Program-made: the position numbers and the translations under genes
In this document: one piece after another, positions 1 to 6,861 of the stretch
Numbering within the stretch: position 1 is the first letter of the stretch
How the letters are laid out: the number at the start of each line of letters is the position of its first letter
Notes under the pieces: model-generated
What the model was told of the DNA's origin: nothing
What the model saw: the letters and a program-made list of their open reading frames with translations, nothing else
Databases searched by the model: none
DNA from: Massilia sp. Mn16-1_5
GTDB taxonomy: Bacteria; Pseudomonadota; Gammaproteobacteria; Burkholderiales; Burkholderiaceae_D
Assembly: GCF_004798585.1 (NCBI RefSeq)
Contig: NZ_PPXQ01000006.1
Location: forward strand, 124,001-188,000
Reading direction: 5' to 3'
Length of the DNA: 64,000 nucleotides

Positions 1-1107
1 TTCCTGGCCACGCTGGCGCACGAGCTGCGCAACCCACTGGCGCCGATCCGCAACGGCCTCGAGCTCTTGCGCCTGGGGACCACGAAGCCCGAGTTGCAGG
101 CGAATGTGCGCGCGATGATGGAGCGCCAGGTCGGGCACATGGTCCACCTGATCAACGACCTGCTCGACATCGCGCGTGTTTCCAGCGGCAAGGTGGTGCT
201 GAAGGTCGAGCCGCTCGACGTGCAGGCGGTCGTCGCCAGCGCGGTCGAGACCAGCCTGCCGCTGATCGAGGCCGGCGGCCATGCGTTCGAGGTCGACCTG
301 CCGCGCGAACCCTTGCCGGTCGAGGGCGATGCCGTGCGCCTGAGCCAGGTGCTCGGCAACCTGCTCTCGAATGCGGCCAAGTACACGCCGCAGGGCGGAC
401 GCATCACGGTGGCGGCGCGGCGCGAGGGAGAGGAGGCCGTCATCGCCGTGAGCGACACCGGCATCGGCATCGCCGCCGAGTCGCTGCCGGACGTGTTCGA
501 GATGTTCACCCAGGTCTCGCGCAGCATCGACCGCGCGCGCGGCGGCCTGGGCATCGGCCTTGCGCTGGTGCGGCACCTGGTGCAGCTGCACGGCGGCAGC
601 GTGAGTGCGGCCAGTGACGGCATCAACCAGGGCAGCACCTTTACCGTGCGCCTACCGCTGGGCAGCGCGCGTGCAGGGCAGGCGCCGGCGCTGCCCCCGT
701 CCGTGCAGGCACGGCCGGGGCGTGCGCAGCGCGTGCTGGTGGCCGACGACAACGTCGACGCCGCCGATACCCTGAGTGCGCTGCTGCGCCTGGACGGCCA
801 CCTGGTGCAGGTGGCGCATGACGGCGCGGAAGCGGTGCACATGGCCGAGGCCTTCCGGCCCGAGACTGCCTTCCTCGACATCGGCATGCCGCGCCTGGAC
901 GGGTATGGCGCGGCGCGCGCGATCCGTGCGCTGCCCGGACTGCAAGGCCTGCGCCTGGTCGCCCTCACCGGCTGGGGCGCGCAGGAAGACCGGCGCCGCT
1001 CGCGCGAAGCCGGCTTCGATGCGCACCTGCTCAAGCCTGCGGTACCGGAGGAAGTACGGGGCCAGCTCGCCTACGGGAACGTTTCCGATCTTCCCGGAAA
1101 CGTATGA
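1..1107 (+). CDS. hybrid histidine kinase / response regulator, 3' part
   Basis: The frame is open from the first base, so the start and any sensor domains lie upstream. What remains is a complete transmitter: the H-box (HELRNP) within the first dozen codons, a HATPase_c domain with N-box LLSNAAKY, G1 DTGIGI and G2 GGLGIGLAL, then a receiver domain with acidic pocket VADDN, phospho-acceptor in FLDIGMP and conserved lysine in LLKP. The [10 protein letters not shown]-box and GLGIGLALVRHLV G2 region match those of the PAS kinase at 29264, so the two belong to one kinase subfamily. It probably autophosphorylates and passes phosphate to its own receiver. The input signal cannot be seen from here. 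Confidence 0.9.
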   Translation, partial: FLATLAHELRNPLAPIRNGLELLRLGTTKPELQANVRAMMERQVGHMVHLINDLLDIARVSSGKVVLKVEPLDVQAVVASAVETSLPLIEAGGHAFEVDLPREPLPVEGDAVRLSQVLGNLLSNAAKYTPQGGRITVAARREGEEAVIAVSDTGIGIAAESLPDVFEMFTQVSRSIDRARGGLGIGLALVRHLVQLHGGSVSAASDGINQGSTFTVRLPLGSARAGQAPALPPSVQARPGRAQRVLVADDNVDAADTLSALLRLDGHLVQVAHDGAEAVHMAEAFRPETAFLDIGMPRLDGYGAARAIRALPGLQGLRLVALTGWGAQEDRRRSREAGFDAHLLKPAVPEEVRGQLAYGNVSDLPGNV

Positions 1108-1179
1108 AAACTTTCACAGTTTAGCCAGAATACATAGCGAATCGACTACCCTCGCAGTTCCTTTTCTCGCTTTAAAAAC

Positions 1180-4100
1180 ATGTACGAATCCGCCGACGCA
1201 CCCAGCATGCCCAAGTCCCCGGGCACGGTCCGCAGCAACCTCGATTTCCCCGTAATCGGTATTGGCGCGTCGGCCGGCGGCCTGCTCGCCCTGTTGCACC
1301 TGTTCGAGAACATGCCGGCCTCGCACGGCATGGCCTTCGTCGTCATCCTGCACCTCTCGCCCAAGCATCCGAGTTCGGCCGATGCGATCCTGCAGCGCGC
1401 CACGCGCATGCCCGTGATCCAGGTCACTTCGCGCGTGACGATCGAGCCCGGGCACGTGTACGTGATCGCGCCGAACCAGCAGATGTCGATGATGGACGGC
1501 CTGCTGCTGGTCGATGAACTCGACCGGCCGCGCGGGCGCCACGTCGCGATCGACATGTTCTTCCGTACCCTGGCCGAAACCCACCGCGAACGCGCGGTGG
1601 CGATCGTGCTGTCGGGTACCGGCGCGGACGGCGCGGTGGGCCTGGCGCGGGTCAAGGAGCAGGGCGGCGTGACCCTCGTGCAGTCCCCCGAGGACGCCGA
1701 GCACGAAGGCATGCCGGCGGCGGCCATCCTCACCGGCGCGGTCGATTTCGTGCTGCCCGTGACCGAGATGCCGCAAAAGCTGATCGAGCTGTGGGACAAC
1801 GCGCGCGCCATCGAATTGCCGCCGGCGGGCGACGGCGAGGCGCCGGTCGCGCGCACGGTCGATCCGGCCGATACGGCCGAGGCGGAGAGCGCGCTGCAGG
1901 GCATCATCGGCCTGCTGCTGAGCCATACCGGCCACGACTTCCGCCACTACAAGCGCGCCACCGTGCTGCGCCGGATCGAACGGCGCCTGCAGGTGCGCGG
2001 CGTGCGCACGCTGCCAGAATACCGGGCCCTGCTCGAGACCGACGCGGCCGAGCACAAGGCGCTGCTGGGCGACATGCTGATCGGCGTGACCAACTTCTTC
2101 CGCGACCGCGAAGCCTTCGAGTCGCTCGAACGCGACATCATCCCCGAACTGTTCAAGGACAAGGGCCCGACCGACGAGGTACGGGCCTGGGTGGCGGCCT
2201 GCGCCACCGGCGAAGAGGCGTATTCGATGGCGATGCTGCTGGCGGACCAGGCCGCGCAGTCGGAGCGTCCGCCGGGCTTCCAGGTGTTCGCCTCGGACAT
2301 CGACGAGCGCGCGATCACCAGCGCGCGTGGCGGCAGCTTCCCGGCCGCGATCATCACCGACGTCACGCCGACCCGCCTGCGCCAGTATTTCACCAAGGAA
2401 GACAGCCGCTACCGGATCCGCAAGACCTTGCGCGACCATATCCTGTTCGCCTCGCACAACCTGCTGCGCGATCCGCCGTTCTCGCGACTCGACCTGATCT
2501 CCTGCCGCAACCTGCTGATCTACCTGAACCGCGACGTGCAGGTGCGCGTGCTGCAGACCTTTCACTTCGCGCTGAAACCCGGCGGCTACCTGTTCCTCGG
2601 CTCATCCGAATCGGCCGAATCGGTGGCCGACTACTTCATCCCGGTCGACAAGAAGAACCGTATCTACCGCGCCCGCGGCGGCATGCGCTCGATGCAGTAC
2701 CAGCCGGCGCATGCGGCGGCGGCCAATCCGCGCCTGGCAGAGGCGGTCCGGGCCAAGGTGCCGGGCAAGCGCCAGTACTCGTACGCCGCGCTGCACCAAC
2801 GCGCACTGGCCCAGCTCGCGCCGCCGTCGGCCGTGGTCGACCACGAAGGCAATATCGTGCACATGTCGGAGCAGGCCGGTGCCTTCCTGCGCATGGCGGG
2901 CGGCGAGCCCTCGCGCAGCCTGCTGACCCTGGTGCTGCCGGAACTGCGCCTGGAACTGCGCTCGGCGCTGTACCAGGCGACGCAGAACGGAAGCCGGGTC
3001 GAATGCCGTCCGATCCAGCTGCCCGAGAAGAAGGAACTGGGCACGATCGCCATGACGATCAGCCCCTTCCGCGACGAGGACGCCGAGACCGACTTCCTGC
3101 TGGTGCTGTTCAACCGCGTCGAGCAGGCGCCCGACCGCGCGGCGCCCTTGCTGCAGAACGGCAGCCAGGACGTGGTGCTGTCGCAGCTGGAAGCCGAACT
3201 GCAGCGCAAGCGCGAGCAGCTGCAGGAAACGATCGAGAATGCCGAGATCTCGACCGAGGAACTGCGCGCCTCGAACGAGGAACTGCAGGCCATCAACGAG
3301 GAGTTGCGCTCGGCCACCGAGGAGCTCGAAACCAGCAAGGAAGAGCTGCAGTCGGTGAACGAGGAACTCGTCACCGTCAACTACGAGCTGAAGGTGAAGG
3401 TCGAGGAAACCGGCAAGGCCAACGACGACCTGAACAACCTGATCGCCTCGACCGACATCGCCACCATCTTCGTCGACAGCGGCCTGCGCATCAAACGCTT
3501 CACGCCGCGCGCGGCCGACCTGTTCTCGATCATCGCCTCCGACATCGGCCGTTCGTTGCTCGACCTGACCCACCGCCTCGACTACGACCAGCTGGCCGAG
3601 GACGCGAACGCCACCTTCGAGACCCTGCGCCTGGTCGAGCGCGAGGTGCGCAGCAACGACGGCCGCTGCTACATCGTGCGCCTGCTGCCCTACCGCACCA
3701 ACGAAGACCGCATCGAGGGCGCGGTGATGACCTTCTTCGACATCACGGCGCGGCGCCAGGCCGAGGACCAGGTGCGCGCCAGCGAGGAGCGCATGCGCAT
3801 GGTGGCCGAGAGCGCCGACGACTACGCGATCATCACGCTCGACGAGGAGGGGCGCGTCACCAGCTGGAACAAGGGCGCGCAGCACCTGTTCGGTTTCCGC
3901 CCCGAGGAGATGCAGGGCCAGCCGATCGAGCGCGTGTTCGTGCCCGAGGACGTCGCCGCCGGCGTGCCCGCCGAAGAGTTGCGCCGCGCGCGAACCGACG
4001 GCCGCGCCGAGGACGAGCGCTGGCACCTGCGCAAGGACGGCAGCCGCTTCTTCTGCAGCGGCGTGACGACGCCGCTGCGCAACGGCGTTTTCCACGGCTA

Positions 4101-5331
4101 CGCGAAGATCGCGCGCGACGCCACCCGGCGCGAGCGCCAGGGCCTGGAACGCGAACAGGCCTCGCGCGACCGGGAAGCGGTGACGCGTTCCGAGACGGCC
4201 AATACGCTGGCCCTGAAAGACGAGTTCCTGTCGGTGATGTCGCACGAGCTGCGCCATCCGCTGAACATGATCAACATAAACGTCGAGCTGCTGGCCCGCA
4301 TGCCCGAGATCCGCAAGTCGCTGCCCTTCATGCGCGCGGCCACCATCATCCGCAATGCGGTGCTGAGCCAGGCGAAGATCATCGACGACCTGATGGACAT
4401 GTCGCGCGTACGCACCGGCAAACTGTCGCTGGCGATGGCCCCGGTGGCCCTGGGCGCGGTCCTGCAGAACATCGCCGACGTCCAGCGTGCCGACCCGGCC
4501 ACGGGCGACATCCGGATCGACGTGATCGACGAGGCCGAGGGCGTCTACGTGCTGGCCGACCTGGTGCGCATCGAGCAGGTGGTCATGAACCTGCTGAGCA
4601 ATGCGGTCAAGTTCACACCAAGCGGCGGCCATATCGAGGTGCGCCTCGGCCGCGAGGAAGGTGGCGTGCGGGTCGACGTGATCGACAGCGGCCAGGGCAT
4701 CGCCCCCGACTTCCTGCCGCACGTGTTCGACATGTACGGCCAGGGCGTGTCGGTGACGACGCGTTCGAAAGGAGGGCTGGGTATCGGGCTGGCGCTGGTG
4801 CGCGAGATCGTCGCGCTGCACGGCGGACGGGTCGAAGCCTTCTCGGAAGGTATCGGCAAGGGTGCGCGCTTCAGCTTCTGGCTGCCGCCGCTCGACCGCC
4901 ATGGCGCACCCGTCCACGGCGCTGAAAGCGAGGCCGGCGATTCGCTGGCCGGCCTGCGGATTCTGGTGGTCGACGACATGGAAGAGATGCTGATGGTCTT
5001 CAAGTCGCTGCTCGAGGTGAGCGGGGCGACCGTGTTCGAGGCCACCAGCGCGCGTGCCGGACTCGCGATCCTCGAACGCGAGGAGATCGACCTCCTGATT
5101 TCTGACATTTCGATGCCCGAAATCGATGGCTACGAGTTCCTGGCCCGCGTTCGCGCCAATCCGAAGCTGGCCGCGTTGCCGGCGATCGCGATCAGCGGCA
5201 TGCGGCGCGACGTCTCCAAGGCGCGCGCCGCCGGCTTCTCGGCCCACCTCGGCAAGCCGGTGTCCTTCGACCGCCTGAACGCGATCGTGCACGACCTGCT
5301 GCCGCGGCGCGCTGCGCCGGACGCTTCCTGA
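1180..5331 (+). CDS. CheB–CheR–PAS–histidine kinase–receiver fusion protein
   Basis: This 1383-residue protein combines a chemotaxis-type methylesterase and methyltransferase with a sensor kinase. Residues 23–205 are CheB-like with the triad S31 (GASAGG), H58 and D150 (GTGADG). About 225–490 is CheR, with the SAM-binding motif ACATGEEAYS. A PAS-like part and a glutamate-rich coiled coil (about 670–760, repeated NEEL/TEEL) follow, then two PAS domains, HisKA with H1022 (SHELRHP), HATPase_c (GGLGIGLAL) and a C-terminal receiver with D1309 (ISDISMPE). No membrane segment is seen, so it should be cytoplasmic. No chemoreceptor gene adjoins it. There is no clear Shine-Dalgarno, but the CheB domain begins only about 20 residues in, which supports this start. 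Confidence 0.93.
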   Translation: MYESADAPSMPKSPGTVRSNLDFPVIGIGASAGGLLALLHLFENMPASHGMAFVVILHLSPKHPSSADAILQRATRMPVIQVTSRVTIEPGHVYVIAPNQQMSMMDGLLLVDELDRPRGRHVAIDMFFRTLAETHRERAVAIVLSGTGADGAVGLARVKEQGGVTLVQSPEDAEHEGMPAAAILTGAVDFVLPVTEMPQKLIELWDNARAIELPPAGDGEAPVARTVDPADTAEAESALQGIIGLLLSHTGHDFRHYKRATVLRRIERRLQVRGVRTLPEYRALLETDAAEHKALLGDMLIGVTNFFRDREAFESLERDIIPELFKDKGPTDEVRAWVAACATGEEAYSMAMLLADQAAQSERPPGFQVFASDIDERAITSARGGSFPAAIITDVTPTRLRQYFTKEDSRYRIRKTLRDHILFASHNLLRDPPFSRLDLISCRNLLIYLNRDVQVRVLQTFHFALKPGGYLFLGSSESAESVADYFIPVDKKNRIYRARGGMRSMQYQPAHAAAANPRLAEAVRAKVPGKRQYSYAALHQRALAQLAPPSAVVDHEGNIVHMSEQAGAFLRMAGGEPSRSLLTLVLPELRLELRSALYQATQNGSRVECRPIQLPEKKELGTIAMTISPFRDEDAETDFLLVLFNRVEQAPDRAAPLLQNGSQDVVLSQLEAELQRKREQLQETIENAEISTEELRASNEELQAINEELRSATEELETSKEELQSVNEELVTVNYELKVKVEETGKANDDLNNLIASTDIATIFVDSGLRIKRFTPRAADLFSIIASDIGRSLLDLTHRLDYDQLAEDANATFETLRLVEREVRSNDGRCYIVRLLPYRTNEDRIEGAVMTFFDITARRQAEDQVRASEERMRMVAESADDYAIITLDEEGRVTSWNKGAQHLFGFRPEEMQGQPIERVFVPEDVAAGVPAEELRRARTDGRAEDERWHLRKDGSRFFCSGVTTPLRNGVFHGYAKIARDATRRERQGLEREQASRDREAVTRSETANTLALKDEFLSVMSHELRHPLNMININVELLARMPEIRKSLPFMRAATIIRNAVLSQAKIIDDLMDMSRVRTGKLSLAMAPVALGAVLQNIADVQRADPATGDIRIDVIDEAEGVYVLADLVRIEQVVMNLLSNAVKFTPSGGHIEVRLGREEGGVRVDVIDSGQGIAPDFLPHVFDMYGQGVSVTTRSKGGLGIGLALVREIVALHGGRVEAFSEGIGKGARFSFWLPPLDRHGAPVHGAESEAGDSLAGLRILVVDDMEEMLMVFKSLLEVSGATVFEATSARAGLAILEREEIDLLISDISMPEIDGYEFLARVRANPKLAALPAIAISGMRRDVSKARAAGFSAHLGKPVSFDRLNAIVHDLLPRRAAPDAS

Positions 5332-5395
5332 ACGCAATTTATGTCAACTGCATGTCGGCGGATCTTACAATTGCGAGATGGGAATACGGAGCTGT

Positions 5396-5408
5396 GGCGC
5401 TAAGCGCC
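5396..5408. promoter_or_regulatory. 13-bp palindrome upstream of the sigma-54-type promoter
   Basis: GGCGCT-A-AGCGCC is a perfect odd palindrome ending about 25 bp before the -24 element of the promoter at 5432. Sigma-54 promoters need an activator bound upstream, so this could be half of an enhancer site, for example for an NtrC-family regulator such as PrsR of PEP-CTERM systems. That assignment is inference, because no regulator gene lies in the window. Confidence 0.3.
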
Positions 5409-5431
5409 TGATAAGGCTACGGTTTCCCTGG

Positions 5432-5450
5432 TTGGCGCAAAAATTGCTTT
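5432..5450 (+). promoter_or_regulatory. sigma-54-type (-24/-12) promoter of the PEP-CTERM gene
   Basis: TTGGCGCAAAAATTGCTTT fits the RpoN consensus (TGGCAC-N5-TTGC). The GG at 5434–5435 and the GC at 5446–5447 are separated by exactly 10 bp, as required. Transcription would start near 5458, leaving a leader of about 20 nt that carries the AAGGAG ribosome site at 5469–5474. Confidence 0.65.
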
Positions 5451-5479
5451 TATGTACACGCCAACCATAAGGAGAACCC

Positions 5480-6109
5480 ATGCGCCACGCCCGTCAGTTT
5501 GCCGCCTTCCTGTTTGCCATCGTTACCTGCGCCAGCGCATCGGCCACGGTCGTCGCCACCAACAACAGCTATGCCAACGTCGACGGCAGGGAAGTCACGC
5601 GCGCGCTGAACGTGACCGAGCGCGGCACGATCCGCGACGTGAATATCGCCGTCGAATTCTCGAAATGCGACGACCCGCCAATCGGCCCGAACGGCGTGGC
5701 CTGCCGCGGCGCCGGCATTCCGTTCAACGACGAATTCACGATCGTGCTGATCGCACCAAGTGGGCAGCAGGTGACCCTGGTCGCGCCTTTCGAGACCTAT
5801 TCGGTCGGCCGCGTGGGCGCCGGGCGCGAGTTCGTGGTGTTCGACGACGAGGCGGCACGCGCCGCCGGCCCGAACATCGAGTCGGGCCTGTTCCGTCCGG
5901 CCGAGATGCTGTCCCTCTTCGACGGCATGGACCTGTACGGCAGCTGGACCCTGTACCTGCAGGATTTCGTTCCGGGCGACCCGCTCGAGTTCTTTTCCGC
6001 CTCGCTCGACATCAGCTATGACCCGGCACCGGTGCCCGAACCGGCCACGCTGGCGATGCTGGGCCTGGGGCTGGCAGGGATGGGGACGGCGCGGCGCCGC
6101 CGCGGATGA
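5480..6109 (+). CDS. PEP-CTERM sorting domain protein
   Basis: This 209-residue secreted protein has an N-terminal signal peptide ending near ASASA. Its body resembles the P/homo-B-like beta-sandwich of some PEP-CTERM proteins (DEFTIVLIAPSGQQVTL, then a segment like LYGSWTLYLQD). The C-terminus is a textbook PEP-CTERM signal: VPEPATLAMLGLGLAG, a hydrophobic helix and a RRRR tail. Such signals are cut by exosortase after export, linking the protein to the cell surface or exopolysaccharide matrix. The strong AAGGAG site fixes the start. Its specific role is unknown. It converges with the LysE gene across a 10-bp gap. Confidence 0.88.
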   Translation: MRHARQFAAFLFAIVTCASASATVVATNNSYANVDGREVTRALNVTERGTIRDVNIAVEFSKCDDPPIGPNGVACRGAGIPFNDEFTIVLIAPSGQQVTLVAPFETYSVGRVGAGREFVVFDDEAARAAGPNIESGLFRPAEMLSLFDGMDLYGSWTLYLQDFVPGDPLEFFSASLDISYDPAPVPEPATLAMLGLGLAGMGTARRRRG

Positions 6110-6119
6110 TCAGCGCAGA

Positions 6120-6743
6120 TCAGCGAGAAGCGATCAGCTTCGCGCCCAGCGCGATGAAGACGGTGCCGGCCAGGCGGTCGAGCCATTTGCCGGCGCCGGG
6201 TTTGCGTTCCAGCCAGGCGCCGATGGCGCCGGCAAAATAACCCAGCAATCCGAACAGGACCGCTGCCTGAAGCGTGAAGGTCACGCCCAGCGCCAGCATC
6301 TGGCCCGGCACGTTGCCGTTCGCCGCGATCACGAACTGCGGCAGCAGCGACAGGAAGAACAGCACCACCTTGGGGTTGATGGCGTTCGCCAGCAATCCCT
6401 TCATGAACAGGCTGCGCAGCGACTGCGGCGCGCCGTCCTTCCTCGCCGCCTGCCCGCCGGTGCTGCGCAGCGCCCCGATCCCCAGCCACACCAGGTACAG
6501 GCCGCCGCCGATGCGCAATGCCGTAAAGGCGGCAGGCGAGGCGGCAATGATGGCGCTCACGCCGATCACGGCCAGGAAGGTGTGGCTCAGGCAGCCGAGG
6601 GCGCAGCCGAGGCCAAAGACCATGCCTTGCTTGCGGCCCTTGGACATGCCCAGGCCCAGGACCATCAGGTTGTCGGGACCGGGGGAGGCGGTGAGCAGGA
6701 TGGCGGCGAGCAGGAAGCCGAGGAATTGTTCGGGTGCGAGCAT
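6120..6743 (-). CDS. LysE/RhtB-family amino acid exporter
   Basis: The 207-residue protein is highly hydrophobic, with about six membrane segments and the early family motif SPGPDNLMV (residues 20–28), followed by a glycine-rich second helix (GLGCALG). Members export amino acids or related metabolites across the inner membrane. The substrate cannot be predicted. The start is well placed for the family, but no Shine-Dalgarno precedes it, because a REP palindrome begins 7 bp upstream of the ATG. It lies downstream of the cyanophycin synthetase genes on the same strand, so it could be co-transcribed with them and export an amino acid. That link is inference. Confidence 0.88.
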   Translation of the reverse strand: MLAPEQFLGFLLAAILLTASPGPDNLMVLGLGMSKGRKQGMVFGLGCALGCLSHTFLAVIGVSAIIAASPAAFTALRIGGGLYLVWLGIGALRSTGGQAARKDGAPQSLRSLFMKGLLANAINPKVVLFFLSLLPQFVIAANGNVPGQMLALGVTFTLQAAVLFGLLGYFAGAIGAWLERKPGAGKWLDRLAGTVFIALGAKLIASR

Positions 6744-6749
6744 ATGTTA

Positions 6750-6861
6750 GTAGGGTGGACGGGTTCCCCGTCCACGCGGTGATAGTTAGCGGCAAGATCA
6801 TCCGGCACGATAGCGGAGCCGTCAACCATCACCGCGTGGACGGCAGAGCCGTCCACCCTAC
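6750..6861. repeat. inverted pair of REP-type palindromes (REPIN-like)
   Basis: Two units in opposite orientation fill the cphA–lysE gap: 6750–6780 (GTAGGGTGGAC…GTCCACGCGGT) and 6831–6861 (ACCGCGTGGAC…GTCCACCCTAC). Each unit folds into its own hairpin and the pair can fold on itself. Related units lie at 14792–14894, 54639–54761 and 60819–60847. The outer unit overlaps the TAG stop codon of cphA (6858–6860). Confidence 0.85.

Noticed and set aside
2602..5337. Long open frame on the minus strand opposite the CheB–CheR–kinase fusion
   Set aside because: It is a GC-rich antisense shadow: the translation is Arg/His/Gln-rich with no domain, while the plus strand has clear conserved motifs throughout.
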